The notes: a model not told the origin generated them from the sequence alone. 64,000 nucleotides of DNA from Methylobacterium symbioticum (GCF_902141845.1 NZ_CABFPH010000023.1:1-64000), one strand, 5' to 3'. Positions 27,947-37,133 are shown, numbered from the stretch's first letter. Translations and numbers: made by a program.

Positions 27947-28945
27947 TCAGAGCGCCTTCGTCGCGATCAGGCAATTGCCGCAGGCGAGCATCGAGCGCGT
28001 GGAATCGTCGAGTCCACCAACGAGGTCCGACCAGAGCGGTCCCTGCGGTGGTTCGCGCAGAAGCTCGCCGACGGTCAGCGCCTCGAAGCGGGCTCGCTCC
28101 GCCAGGGGCAAACGGTCCGCGAGGGCGCGCAGAATCCAGGCGAGGGTCTGCTCCGGGCCCTGGTCGGGTCGGGTCTCGGCGCTTTCCACGCGGAAGCCGA
28201 GATCCTCGAAGATCGAGCTCAGCCCCTCGCGGGTGGCGTTGAAATAATGCGACGGGTAGCCGTGCACCGGCTGCAGGAACGGCCAGTCGATCCAGATTCG
28301 GCCGCCGGGCTTGAGCATGCGGTGGATCTCCCGCGCGACGCGCCAGGGTTGGCGCGTATGCTCCAAGACCGCGAAGCAGCCGATCCCGTCGAACGCTCCG
28401 TCGCGGATCGGGTATGAGCAGGTCGGTTCGACGATCACATCGGCCGCCGCCGACGGATAGACCTCGAGATAGAGGCAATTGCGATAGACCCGCCGTCGCA
28501 GGCCGCAGCCCAGATCGAGATAGGTGCGCTCGGGATGCGCCTCGATCTCCGTGATAAAGGGTGCGAAGTCGATATTGGCGCTCTCCGCGAGGTAGTCCTT
28601 GAGCGTGAGAGCCGTGCCGGCCATCGCCGGGAAGGCGGTGCAGGGATAGGAGTCGTCGAGCAGGCCGGCGAATCGGGCAAACTTCTCCCGCCGATAGGCG
28701 CTGGCGGGATCGAGCAGGGCCGGGTTCACCTGCAGGCGCCCCTCCGCGCGTCCGAAGGCCTTGAAATGTGCGGCCGGGTCGGCGCCCGCCTCTGCGATGT
28801 CCGGATTGGCGAGGCGGTAGAGGACCGGGTCGAATGTCCGCGGCGTCACCTCCACGAGCACGTCGAGCGGGCCCGTTCCATTCTCCGCGGCGGAATTCTG
28901 CGTGGAATGGGTCGGGCGAAGCGCCCGGCGCAGAAAGGAGATCAC
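27947..28945 (-). CDS. SAM-dependent methyltransferase with N-terminal glycan-cluster repeat
   Basis: A 332-residue protein. The N-terminal ~75 residues contain one copy (FDPVLYRLANPDIAEAGADP, then HFKAFGRAEGR) of the same repeat found three times in the protein at 11680-12534. The rest is a class I methyltransferase: LDLGCGLRRRVYRN is a SAM-binding loop, IGCFAVLEHTRQPWRVAREIHRMLKPGG is the helper segment, and a TLAWILRALADRLPL tail follows. Such enzymes commonly modify surface glycans or sugars; the substrate is unknown. GTG 28945 is preceded by GGAG. The shared repeat suggests both proteins act in one glycan system. Confidence 0.8.
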   Translation of the reverse strand: MISFLRRALRPTHSTQNSAAENGTGPLDVLVEVTPRTFDPVLYRLANPDIAEAGADPAAHFKAFGRAEGRLQVNPALLDPASAYRREKFARFAGLLDDSYPCTAFPAMAGTALTLKDYLAESANIDFAPFITEIEAHPERTYLDLGCGLRRRVYRNCLYLEVYPSAAADVIVEPTCSYPIRDGAFDGIGCFAVLEHTRQPWRVAREIHRMLKPGGRIWIDWPFLQPVHGYPSHYFNATREGLSSIFEDLGFRVESAETRPDQGPEQTLAWILRALADRLPLAERARFEALTVGELLREPPQGPLWSDLVGGLDDSTRSMLACGNCLIATKAL

Positions 28946-29070
28946 GCTGGGCTCCGAATGCGCCGATCTGAGCGCTAGCGTGTAGCGCACGGGCCATGCG
29001 CTGAGAAGTTGTGGTTCGCGCTCTGTGAAGCGGCCCGGTTACCCTGGTGTCGGAGCGCGGTTCCGGAGTC

Positions 29071-30576
29071 TCAGGGCTTCCGGTCGGTCTTCTCCGACGG
29101 CTTATCGGACTTGCGCGCTTCGGCGAGTTTGGGGTGATCCGGCTTCTTCGCGTCGGGGATCGCACCCGTGACGGTGATCGGTTTGGTTGTGACGGATTTT
29201 GCCATGTGCGCCTGGATCCGCGCACGGGCCGCGTGGACCTGCTTGGCAGGTTCGACAGTGGCCGCATCGGTCGCCAACGTGGCGGGAGCCGGGGCCGGCG
29301 GTTCCTTGGCCGCAAGGCCGCCGAACACCTTCTGGAAGGCGGATAGATCGCCCTCGGCATCCGCCACGGTGACGCGGGCCGGCTTCTCCGCCGCCTTCAG
29401 TGGCTCGGCCTGAACGGTTTCCAGCTTGACCTCAGCCTTGGCCGGCGGCGTCTGCGCAGCGAGCATCACCGGCGCCGGCTTCTCCTTGCGGGCGAGAGCG
29501 GCCGCGGCGGCCTTGGTCGGAATCGGGCCGGAGGCAAGCATCGTCGCCTTGGCCTTGGGCTCGATGACGATTTCCTCTGGGGCGGCAGCGAGCGTCTCGG
29601 GCCGGCTGACCTCACCGAGATGGTAGCGGCCAAACTCCTTGGCGCTGTAGGGCTGCTCCTCCTCCTTGCTGCCGAGGCTCGCGAAGGCCGTCATGTTGGC
29701 GGGCCGGAAGACCGGGTTCTGCCCGCCATCCTGATAGACCACCCGCGTCGCCGGCGTGCCCTTGGCCACCAGCTCGGCGATCTGCTGGTCGTCCTGCACC
29801 CGCTTCTCCGCCACCTGCGGATCGACTTTCGGGTTGCAGGAGCCGGCCGCGGCGTCGGCGCCGCCGAAGACGTATTTCGTGCCGCACAGACCGACCTTCG
29901 GCTCCTGACGCAGGGCCTCGAAATAGTCGGCGCCCTCCTTCAGGTTCCGCCAGAACGGCGCGTTCGGATCGTTGCGGAACTTGGCCATGTTCTGGGCCGT
30001 CATCCGGAACGGATAGGACTGGAACTGGAATGCGCGCTGGCCGCCCGAGAAGGCCTCGCGGGCGATGGCGTAGATCTCGGCCATCGAGGCATCGGTCATG
30101 GCAAAGCAGCCGGCCGACGAGCAGGTGCCGTGCACCATCAGGTAGCTGCCGGTGCGCCCGTTGGCGCGGTCGAAGGCGTTCGGATAGCCGGTGTCGAAGG
30201 AGAGATAATAGGCCGAGTTCGGGTTCATCTGGCCCGGCGTGATCGTGTAGAAGCCTTCCGGCGCCTGCCGGTCGCCCTGCTTCGTCTTCGGCCCGAGCTG
30301 TCCGGACCAGCGGCAGATCGGGAAGGTCTTGAGCAGCGCGTAGCGGCCGGAGCCGTCGCGCTTCCAGACCTCCATCTCCGCTTCCTTCTTGTAGGCGCGG
30401 ATCAGGATCGGGTCGGCCTGGCTCATCCCCTTCGTCTGCATCAGCGACAGGGTCTGCGCGGGAATCGGTGTCAGGTGACGGGTGGAGGCGCCACCGACAA
30501 GCATCCCGTCCTGGCAGGCACCGAGGCCGAGAGCCAGAGCGATCAGACCAGCAGCCGCGAGCGGGCGCACAGCCAT
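29071..30576 (-). CDS. L,D-transpeptidase lipoprotein (YkuD fold) with long C-terminal tail
   Basis: A 501-residue protein with a lipoprotein signal (LGAC, Cys21) and a YkuD catalytic domain. The domain spans about residues 55-250 and contains SYLMVHGTCSSAGCFAM at 144-160, with His149 and the nucleophilic Cys157. It would link peptidoglycan side chains or attach proteins to them in the periplasm. Residues about 260-501 form an alanine/lysine/proline-rich tail with no recognised fold, perhaps to reach the cell wall from the anchored end. GACGAGG precedes ATG 30576. The length exceeds typical YkuD proteins because of the tail. Confidence 0.85.
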   Translation of the reverse strand: MAVRPLAAAGLIALALGLGACQDGMLVGGASTRHLTPIPAQTLSLMQTKGMSQADPILIRAYKKEAEMEVWKRDGSGRYALLKTFPICRWSGQLGPKTKQGDRQAPEGFYTITPGQMNPNSAYYLSFDTGYPNAFDRANGRTGSYLMVHGTCSSAGCFAMTDASMAEIYAIAREAFSGGQRAFQFQSYPFRMTAQNMAKFRNDPNAPFWRNLKEGADYFEALRQEPKVGLCGTKYVFGGADAAAGSCNPKVDPQVAEKRVQDDQQIAELVAKGTPATRVVYQDGGQNPVFRPANMTAFASLGSKEEEQPYSAKEFGRYHLGEVSRPETLAAAPEEIVIEPKAKATMLASGPIPTKAAAAALARKEKPAPVMLAAQTPPAKAEVKLETVQAEPLKAAEKPARVTVADAEGDLSAFQKVFGGLAAKEPPAPAPATLATDAATVEPAKQVHAARARIQAHMAKSVTTKPITVTGAIPDAKKPDHPKLAEARKSDKPSEKTDRKP

Positions 30577-30712
30577 GGGGAACCTCGTCCTCGATACTCC
30601 GCTCGCGGGCGCATCGGCCGGCATCGAGCGGTCACTCCCCAAACCATTAGCCCCGTTAAACTTGAGCGTCCGTTACCGCAATGACGCGCAGGTCACACTC
30701 GCGCGCCATGCG

Positions 30713-31447
30713 TCAGGCGAGGCCGACGGGCAGGCGGCTTGCCTCGTGGGCGATGATCGCGAGCAGCGCCGCATCCTCGGCCGGGTCGGCCAGCCGCAGC
30801 CCCACCGGTGCGGAGGCGCATTCCACGGTGAGCCGCCGCAGATCGGGCCGCGGCTCCACGGTCTCGACCAGACGAAGCGCGCCGTTGCCGGGAAGCAGTT
30901 GCAGCACGGTGAGGTGATTGCGGCTCGGCCGGCCGGCGAGCCGGTCGCAGAGCGATTCCATGGTCGCGGGCACGATATGCAGGTGGCTCATCAGCCACAG
31001 CCGGTTCCGGGTCCCCTCCGTCGACAGCGCTTGGCGCAGGCGCCGCACGCCCTCCGTGAGAAAGGCATAGTCCGTGTCGCTCACCGCCGGATCATGGTGG
31101 TTGAAGAGGCATTCGAGGCCATAGCGCGCGCGGTAGAGCCGGTGTCGGCCGCGGGTGATGCCGGGGCCGAGCCGCTCGGCCTCGGGGATCGATTCGAGCT
31201 GGTCCCGGTCGGTCAGCGCCACGAAATCGTCGGCGAGGCAGTCGGACACCATCTCGGGAAGGGTGAACAGCCAGTCGAAGGGCGCCGACCATGTCCGCAG
31301 GTCGAGCGTCTTCAGCGCATGCGCCATCTGGCAGTTGCTGCCGAGGGAGATGTGGTTGAAGGCCCCGGGCTCGCGACCGTCGCGGCGCCGGAACCCGAGC
31401 TGCCGGCCGAGCGCGGCGAGCATCCCGCCCGCCCCGGCGGTGGTCAC
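30713..31447 (-). CDS. DUF1796 family putative papain-like cysteine peptidase
   Basis: A 244-residue protein with the DUF1796 signature near the N-terminus, HISLGSNCQMAHALKTLDLR (about 32-51), followed by SAPFDWLFTLP. The Cys39 of GSNCQ would be the nucleophile if it is a peptidase, as the papain-like name of the family suggests; His residues in LFNHHDP and LMSHLHIVP could complete a catalytic site. No activity has been proven to my knowledge. GTG 31447 overlaps the accA stop by four bases (GTGA), so it is translated with accA. Relatives I have seen lie near polysaccharide genes. Confidence 0.75.
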   Translation of the reverse strand: MTTAGAGGMLAALGRQLGFRRRDGREPGAFNHISLGSNCQMAHALKTLDLRTWSAPFDWLFTLPEMVSDCLADDFVALTDRDQLESIPEAERLGPGITRGRHRLYRARYGLECLFNHHDPAVSDTDYAFLTEGVRRLRQALSTEGTRNRLWLMSHLHIVPATMESLCDRLAGRPSRNHLTVLQLLPGNGALRLVETVEPRPDLRRLTVECASAPVGLRLADPAEDAALLAIIAHEASRLPVGLA

Positions 31448-32397
31448 AGCTTCCGGCCGATATCGAGGAACTTGGCGGCCCGCTGGTCGCGCAGTTCGTC
31501 GGGCCCGAGGCCCGAGAAGGCCCTCAGCGCCTCGTCCAGCACGTCGCCCGCCGCGCGGATCGCCCCGTCGCGATCCCGATGCGCGCCGCCGGTCGCCTCG
31601 GGCACGATCCCGTCGATGACGCCGAGGCGGAGCAGATCCTGGGCGGTGATCTTCATGGCGGTGGCGGCGTCGTGCGCGCGGCCCTGGTCGCGCCAGAGGA
31701 TCGAGGCCGCGCCCTCCGGTGAGATCACGCCGTAGATCGCATGCTCCAGCATCAGGACGCGGTTGGCGGTGGCAAGCGCGATCGCGCCGCCCGAGCCGCC
31801 CTCCCCGATGATGAGCGCGACGTTCGGCACGCCGAGGGCGAGGCAGGCCTCGGTCGAGCGGGCAATGGCCTCGGCCTGTCCGCGCTCCTCGGCGTCGATG
31901 CCCGGGAAGGCGCCGGCCGTGTCCACGAAAGCCAGCACCGGCAGGCCGAAGCGGTCGGCGAGTTCCATCAGGCGCACCGCCTTGCGATAGCCCTCGGGCC
32001 GGGCCATCCCGAAATTGTGCCGCAGCCGCGTCTCGGTGGTCGAGCCCTTCTCCTGCCCGATGACGCAGACCGGGCGGCCGCGGAATCGGCCGAAGCCGCC
32101 GAGGATCGCCTCGTCCTCGCCGAAGCTGCGGTCGCCGGCGAGAGGCGTGAACTCCTCGATCAGCCCGGCGCAGTAATCGACGAAATGCGGGCGCTGCGGA
32201 TGGCGGGCGACCTGGGTCTTCTGCCAGGGCGTGAGGTTGGCATAGAGCTCGGCGAGCGCCTGCGCCGCCTTGGCCTCGAGGCGCCCGACCTCCTCGGTGA
32301 TGGAGACCGCGCCGTCGCGGGCGCCGACCGCCTTCAGCTCCTCGAGCTTCGCCTCAAGCTCCGCAACGGGCTTCTCGAAGTCGAGGTAGGAGCGCAT
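31444..32397 (-). CDS. accA: acetyl-CoA carboxylase carboxyltransferase subunit alpha
   Basis: Transfers the carboxyl group from carboxybiotin to acetyl-CoA, giving malonyl-CoA for fatty-acid synthesis, together with AccD. The 317-residue protein starts with MRSYLDFEKPVAELEAKLEEL and has GGFGRFRGRPVCVIGQEKG at about 100-120, the LVDFA-like AFVDTAGAFPGIDAEERGQ and the oxyanion segment IGEGGSGGAIALA. ATG 32397 gives the typical family start; ATG 32406 is possible. The next gene (DUF1796) is coupled to its end. No AccD gene is in the window. Confidence 0.93.
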   Translation of the reverse strand: MRSYLDFEKPVAELEAKLEELKAVGARDGAVSITEEVGRLEAKAAQALAELYANLTPWQKTQVARHPQRPHFVDYCAGLIEEFTPLAGDRSFGEDEAILGGFGRFRGRPVCVIGQEKGSTTETRLRHNFGMARPEGYRKAVRLMELADRFGLPVLAFVDTAGAFPGIDAEERGQAEAIARSTEACLALGVPNVALIIGEGGSGGAIALATANRVLMLEHAIYGVISPEGAASILWRDQGRAHDAATAMKITAQDLLRLGVIDGIVPEATGGAHRDRDGAIRAAGDVLDEALRAFSGLGPDELRDQRAAKFLDIGRKL

Positions 32398-32686
32398 CAC
32401 CGCCATCGGTTCACACAGGTCCTCGCCGGAACCGTGCCCGCCTCGGCCTGAGTCGGACCCCGCCCCCGGGCTCTTGAAATCACGCGCCGTCCATGCCGAA
32501 TCGGCATCGATCCCGACAGGATGCGCTGCGCTGCCCGGCCCGTCGGCCACCGCGGGTTGACGGGGCCGTTCGACCGGCGGGAGGTGTTGGCGATGCGTGG
32601 GGCGCTGTCAACCGGGCAGCGCGCCGCCGGTGCCGGACGCTCCTCTGCCATGCTCAGGCCGCGATCGGCAGCGACAGATCGCCGTC

Positions 32687-33055
32687 ATGACCCAGCGTAC
32701 GCTCCTCGGTGCCGTCGCCGGTGCCCTTCTCGCCGGCCTCGCGCCCGCCTTCGCGCAGTCGGAGCCGCCCCCGCAGCCCCTCGAGGCGCGGCCCTCCGCC
32801 GAGCCGGTCGACCGGGTGGGGACTTCGATCCGGAGCCGGCGAGCGGCCCTCGCCAAGCCCGAGACCGGTGCCGCCGTGGTCTCCAGCGATTCCAAGATGG
32901 ACGATCTGCACCGGAAGATGGATGAGCGGGTTCGGCGCGTCACCCGTAGCATCTGCGAGGGCTGCTCGGGCGGTGCCGCCACCCGGCGTCGAACCAGCGC
33001 CCCGAGGCGCGAGGAGACGCTGCCGGCCGATCCCGCCGAGGCCCCGGTCGATTAG
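32687..33055 (+). CDS. exported protein of unknown function
   Basis: A 122-residue product with a Sec signal (LLGAVAGALLAGLAPAFAQ, cleavage at AFA-Q near residue 23). The mature part is polar, with a proline-rich start (EPPPQPLEARP), a short amphipathic helix (MDDLHRKMDERVRRVTRSI) and two cysteines (ICEGCSGG) that might form a disulfide or bind a ligand, then a basic/acidic tail. I do not recognise the family. The ribosome binding site is weak. It is divergent from accA and convergent with pleD. Confidence 0.65.
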   Translation: MTQRTLLGAVAGALLAGLAPAFAQSEPPPQPLEARPSAEPVDRVGTSIRSRRAALAKPETGAAVVSSDSKMDDLHRKMDERVRRVTRSICEGCSGGAATRRRTSAPRREETLPADPAEAPVD

Positions 33056-33130
33056 GGCCCGTCTTCCCGAAGTGGGCGAAGATTAACGCCGGCATCGCGC
33101 GGCGACGCGGTCCCGGTGGCCGTCCCGATC

Positions 33131-34504
33131 TCAGGCGGCCTGCGCCTCGACGCGGTTCCGACCGGCATGCTTGGCGCGGTAGAGCGCGAGGTCGGCCCGT
33201 TTCAGCATGTCGGCAGGGCTGGCGTCGTCCGCGTCCCGCACCGCCACGCCGATCGAGACGGTGACCGGGACGCTGCGGGAGGCGCGGAGGATGTCGAAGG
33301 CCGTCGCCTCGACGCGGGCGCGGATGCGCTCGGCGATGGCCTGCGCCTCGACGAGACCGGCATCGGGCAGGATGATCACGACCTCCTCGCCGCCGTAGCG
33401 GGCGACGATGTCCACCGTCCGCGTGTGCAGGCGAATCCGCTCGGCGAAGGTGCGCAGCACCTCGTCGCCGGCCTCGTGCCCGTAGGTGTCGTTGATCGTC
33501 TTGAAGCGGTCGATGTCGAGGATCAGCGCGGCGAGCGGGCGCTGGCGCGAGGCGGCGTCGCAGAACAACGTGCCGAGATGATTGTCGAGATAGCGCCGGT
33601 TGTGCAGGCCGGTGAGGCCGTCGGTGACGGCGAGCTGCATGGAAGCCTGGACGGCGCCGCGCAGAACGTCCGAGAAGCGCTTGCGCCGGATCTGGGTGCG
33701 CACGCGGGCGAGGAGCTCGTTCCGGTCGACCGGGCGCATCAGGTAGTCGTGCACGCCGAAATCGAGGCCGCGCACGATGCGGCCCTGATCCTGCGGTTCG
33801 GCCAGCATGATCAGCGGCACGTTGCGGGTTCGGTCGAGGGAGCGGAGCTGGCTGCACAGGCGCAGGCCGTCGAACCCTTCGAGGTCGAGGCTGACCATGA
33901 CGCAGTCGAAGCCCCCTTCTGCGGCGACCAGCATCGCCTGCTGCGGGTCGGCCTCAACGGTGACGGTGTGGTTCTGGCCGAGCGCGGTCGCCATGCGCTC
34001 GGCGGCGCCGCGGCGGTCCTCGATGAGCAGGACCTTGGCATCGAGGCCGTTCTCCGCCGCGGCGAGGGCCAGGGGATCGCCGATCCCGTAGTCGCGGGAC
34101 GCGAGGGCGCGGCTTCGTAGCTCGTCGGTCAGCGCCTTGAGGCGGACGAGGCTGCGGACGCGGGAGAACAGGGCAGTGTCATCGACCGGCTTCGTCAGGA
34201 AGTCGTCCGCGCCTGCATCGAGGCCGCGCAGCCGGTCGGAGGGCTGGTCGAGGGCGGTCACCATGACGACGGGCAGATGGGCAGTGACCGGATTATTCTT
34301 GAGGTAGCGGCAGACCTCGAACCCGTCCATGCCGGGCATCATGACATCGAGGAGAACGATGTCGCACAGGCCCTTCTCGCAGATCGCGATCGCATCCGGG
34401 CCATTCATGGCCGCGACGGTGTCGAAATATTCGAGCGCGAGCTTCGTCTCCAGAAGCTTCACGTTCGGGAAAAGGTCGTCGACGATCAGGACGCGGGCCG
34501 ACAT
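33131..34504 (-). CDS. pleD: response regulator and diguanylate cyclase PleD
   Basis: A 457-residue cytoplasmic protein with two receiver domains and a GGDEF-type domain, the PleD arrangement that governs cell polarity and surface attachment in Caulobacter. Receiver 1 has the phospho-accepting Asp53 in LLDVMMPG and Lys107; receiver 2 (about 155-275) has lost the usual aspartate and likely serves dimerisation. The cyclase has GGEEV at 371-375 and an RTVD product-inhibition site at 362-365, five residues before it, so the enzyme should be feedback-inhibited. It follows divK by 76 bases on the same strand and may be co-transcribed. Confidence 0.95.
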   Translation of the reverse strand: MSARVLIVDDLFPNVKLLETKLALEYFDTVAAMNGPDAIAICEKGLCDIVLLDVMMPGMDGFEVCRYLKNNPVTAHLPVVMVTALDQPSDRLRGLDAGADDFLTKPVDDTALFSRVRSLVRLKALTDELRSRALASRDYGIGDPLALAAAENGLDAKVLLIEDRRGAAERMATALGQNHTVTVEADPQQAMLVAAEGGFDCVMVSLDLEGFDGLRLCSQLRSLDRTRNVPLIMLAEPQDQGRIVRGLDFGVHDYLMRPVDRNELLARVRTQIRRKRFSDVLRGAVQASMQLAVTDGLTGLHNRRYLDNHLGTLFCDAASRQRPLAALILDIDRFKTINDTYGHEAGDEVLRTFAERIRLHTRTVDIVARYGGEEVVIILPDAGLVEAQAIAERIRARVEATAFDILRASRSVPVTVSIGVAVRDADDASPADMLKRADLALYRAKHAGRNRVEAQAA

Positions 34505-34580
34505 CAGGCTTCGTACCTCGCCAGGGATGCGCGACGCCGCGAGCCTTCCCCGGTGGGAGGCGTGCCCGATGGGCTCGGCA

Positions 34581-34955
34581 TCATGGTTTGTCCTGAAGAT
34601 AGGTGCGAACGGTTGCTAAAAACTTCGCAACAGAGATCGGCTTAGAGAGGTAGGCCTCGCAGCCGCCCTCGCGGATCCGCTCCTCATCGCCCTTCATGGC
34701 GAAGGCGGTGATCGCGATCACGGGGATGTGCTTGAGGTCGTCGTCCTCCTTCAGCCATTTCGTCACCTCCAGCCCCGAAACTTCGGGCAGCTGGATGTCC
34801 ATCAGGATCAGATCCGGATGATGTGCGCGGGCCAGCTCGATCGCCTCGATGCCCTTGGCAGTCTTCAACGTAGCGTAGCCCTGCGCCTCCAACAGATCGT
34901 TGAAGAGCTTCATGTTAAGCTCGTTGTCCTCGACGATCAGCACCGTTTTCTTCAT
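34581..34955 (-). CDS. divK: response regulator DivK
   Basis: A 124-residue single-domain receiver, nearly full-length to Caulobacter DivK, with the phospho-accepting Asp53 in [10 protein letters not shown], acidic residues near the N-terminus (VED at 8-10), [14 protein letters not shown], and Lys105 in YLSKPIS. In Caulobacter it is phosphorylated by PleC/DivJ-type kinases and controls CtrA activity and cell division. The divK-pleD order matches that group. It is divergent from a DUF3572 gene with 77 bases between. A single GTTAAC occurs in that gap, but no TTAA-N7-TTAA CtrA box was found. Confidence 0.94.
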   Translation of the reverse strand: MKKTVLIVEDNELNMKLFNDLLEAQGYATLKTAKGIEAIELARAHHPDLILMDIQLPEVSGLEVTKWLKEDDDLKHIPVIAITAFAMKGDEERIREGGCEAYLSKPISVAKFLATVRTYLQDKP

Positions 34956-35032
34956 GACGCGGATATCCCGGTGCGCACGACGCTCGTCGTTAACGGGGGC
35001 TCTCCCCGACGGAGACCTTTTATAAGGTTTAC

Positions 35033-35332
35033 ATGTTGATGAAACGCAAACCCCTTCAAGACGATGAATCGACGGACGCTCTGGCCCTCGACGTTCTGCT
35101 GTGGATGGTCCAGGATCCGGACCGCCTGATGCCCTTCCTGAACGCCACCGGTCTCGGGCCCGACGATCTCCGCGCGGGCATGAATGATCCGACTGTGCTC
35201 GGCGCCGTCCTCGACCACGTGATGACGGACGAGCCGGTCTTGCTGGCTTGCGCCGAGGCGATCGGCGTCAAGCCGGAGCGGATCGCCGCCGCTTGGCGGC
35301 GGCGTGCGCCGCCCGATTTCGATGCACCCTGA
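35033..35332 (+). CDS. DUF3572 family protein
   Basis: A 99-residue soluble protein of the DUF3572 family, conserved next to divK in alphaproteobacteria. It contains [19 protein letters not shown] and a later [23 protein letters not shown] that looks like two small helical hairpins. No function is known. ATG 35033 is preceded by AAGG 5 bases upstream, within the imperfect dyad ACCTTTTATAAGGT; ATG 35039 is a less likely start. TATAAG in the same stretch may belong to the dyad rather than to a promoter. Confidence 0.85.
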   Translation: MLMKRKPLQDDESTDALALDVLLWMVQDPDRLMPFLNATGLGPDDLRAGMNDPTVLGAVLDHVMTDEPVLLACAEAIGVKPERIAAAWRRRAPPDFDAP

Positions 35333-35352
35333 CGCCCGGATCGCTTGGCCGG

Positions 35353-36231
35353 TCAGGGCGTGCAGGGCGTGGCGGCCGCCTTGTCGAGGTCGAGGCGGGT
35401 CAGGTCGCCGAGGATCGCGAAATCCCCGTAATCCAGCTTGAGCCCGCCGCTCACACCGTTCTCGTAGAGGTCGAAGCTGAGGGTGTAGATCGGCGTGCTC
35501 TCTCCCTTGCCGCCCGTGAAATAGCTCAGCGTCACCGGCCAGCGCTGCACCGAGGCGAGCGCACCCTCACGCAGCGGCTTGTCGCGGTCCGTGCCCGAAG
35601 CGGTGGTGGGGCCCGTGGCCGGCCGCCCGATCACAGCCAGGGTGTCGTAGACCTTGCGCCCGTCGTCGGAGCCGTCGAACACCTTGGCCGAGAGCGTGGT
35701 CTCCCCAGCCCGGGCCGCCTCGATCAGGCGCCGCATGTGCAGGCTCGGGAACAGCACGGTTCCGGGGACCGAGAACTGGTCGCGCTTCGGCTCCTTGAAC
35801 CGCACCTTCAGCGCATCGGATTCGGAGCTGGCAGTGCCGTCCACGGTCGGGCTGCCGGCGCCGTTGACGCTGCTCGCGGTCTTGAAGCGGAACTCGTGCC
35901 CGTCGCCGTCCTCGAAGGTGGTGTTGCGCAGATCGGAGGTCCGGCTGCCGGTCTCGGCGGAATCGAGAACCGTCACCTGCCGGGTCTGCATGGTGTAGCC
36001 GCGGCAGGCATCACCCTTGAAATCAATCACGATTCGGCCGCGCGCGCTGTCCACGGCGCGGGTGCCGCTGCTCGAGGCCAGCGACAGATCGTAGACGGCC
36101 CGGTGATTGGCGAGCAGGATCGAGGCCTTGCCCGGGCCTGGCTTGGCGGCCGGCTCACCCGCCGGCCCGCCAGGTGCAGCCTGAGCGGCGCCCGCGGCGA
36201 CGAGAAGGGCGAGGGTGAGACTCAGCCGCAT
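35353..36231 (-). CDS. eipB: EipB-like cell-envelope integrity protein (DUF1849)
   Basis: A 292-residue periplasmic protein with a Sec signal (LTLALLVAAGAAQAAPG). The mature domain matches DUF1849/EipB, known from Brucella as an envelope-stress factor: it opens with HRAVYDLSLASSS, continues with DSARGRIVIDFKGDACRGYTMQTRQ, and ends in a TPCTP tail. Cys76 in GDAC and Cys290 near the end fit the conserved disulfide reported for the family. AAGGAG lies 7 bases before ATG 36231. Divergent from the HHH-domain gene at 36488. Confidence 0.85.
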   Translation of the reverse strand: MRLSLTLALLVAAGAAQAAPGGPAGEPAAKPGPGKASILLANHRAVYDLSLASSSGTRAVDSARGRIVIDFKGDACRGYTMQTRQVTVLDSAETGSRTSDLRNTTFEDGDGHEFRFKTASSVNGAGSPTVDGTASSESDALKVRFKEPKRDQFSVPGTVLFPSLHMRRLIEAARAGETTLSAKVFDGSDDGRKVYDTLAVIGRPATGPTTASGTDRDKPLREGALASVQRWPVTLSYFTGGKGESTPIYTLSFDLYENGVSGGLKLDYGDFAILGDLTRLDLDKAAATPCTP

Positions 36232-36487
36232 GGAGACTCCTTCGATCACGATGCTCCGCAGATAGGCGGCGGCGACGGAAGCGGCAATGTCGGCCGCTCG
36301 CAGGCGTCCGCCCCGGGCGGGGGCCGAACCGCACCGGTGCCGCGCGCGGAGACCGATCCAGGGGTTTCCGCCTCGATCGCAATGAATCGATCCGGGTCGG
36401 ACTTGTGCCTTGCGACCTGAATATCGCCTAATTCTGCCGGGAGTTGCTTCCGCCTGAGACTTCTGGAGTGGTGTGGCGGGGAATGCG

Positions 36488-37030
36488 ATGCTGAGCGGCT
36501 CGGCCATGGCCCGGGTGGCGGTCCTGCTCGTGACCGCCGGACTGCTTGCCGGGCTCGTACAGTATTTCTGGCCGCCTGCGGCGCGGGAGCCGGCGCCGCA
36601 GGCGGCCGGGCAGACGGTCCCGCGTGCGCCGAAGCCCGAACAGACGCGCGAGCCGGTGCGGACCGTCCCGACGGCGCAGCCTCCGGCGCCCACCGAGCTG
36701 CGGCCAGCCCCGGAGACACAGCCGGCGCCGCCACTCGCCGAGACGCCGCCTCCTCCGGTCCTGGCTCCGCCCCCGTCCCCTCCCCCGCCGGACCCCTCCG
36801 TGCCGGATCCGGCCGAGCGTGCCCAGGACGAGGCCGGGCCGCGCGCCGTCGCCCTCGTCGACCTCAACACGGCGACGGTCGCCGAACTCAACGGCCTGAG
36901 GGGCGGCGGCAATATCGGCCGCGCCATCATCCAGCGCCGTCCGTACGCCGCGGTCGATCAGCTTCTCTCGAAGCGGGTGCTCAGCCGTGCCACCTACGAG
37001 CGGATCAAGGATCAGGTCACCGTACAGTAG
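36488..37030 (+). CDS. membrane-anchored helix-hairpin-helix protein
   Basis: A 180-residue protein with one N-terminal membrane helix (MARVAVLLVTAGLLAGLVQYFW), a long proline-rich stretch of about 85 residues, and a C-terminal helix-hairpin-helix domain (VDLNTATVAELNGLRGGGNIGRAI) like the DNA-binding module of ComEA. The domain faces the periplasm if the signal anchor orients in the usual way, so it may bind DNA or a nucleotide outside the membrane. Its last part (DQLLSKRVLSRATYERI) resembles the DUF655/ComEA C-terminal segment. ATG 36488 was chosen over a GTG at 36473. Confidence 0.75.
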   Translation: MLSGSAMARVAVLLVTAGLLAGLVQYFWPPAAREPAPQAAGQTVPRAPKPEQTREPVRTVPTAQPPAPTELRPAPETQPAPPLAETPPPPVLAPPPSPPPPDPSVPDPAERAQDEAGPRAVALVDLNTATVAELNGLRGGGNIGRAIIQRRPYAAVDQLLSKRVLSRATYERIKDQVTVQ

Positions 37031-37133
37031 GCCGGTCCGGTCATTCCGAGGCCCGCACGGCGCTGGCGTGGGCCGCGCGCCTTGCCTATGCTCGAAGCCC
37101 GCGGCCGAAGGGGCCGGAAGCCAGGGTTTGGGG

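Noticed and set aside
34956-35032. CtrA-type site (TTAA-N7-TTAA) between divK and the DUF3572 gene
   Set aside because: Only one TTAA (GTTAAC) is present, so the full box is missing.
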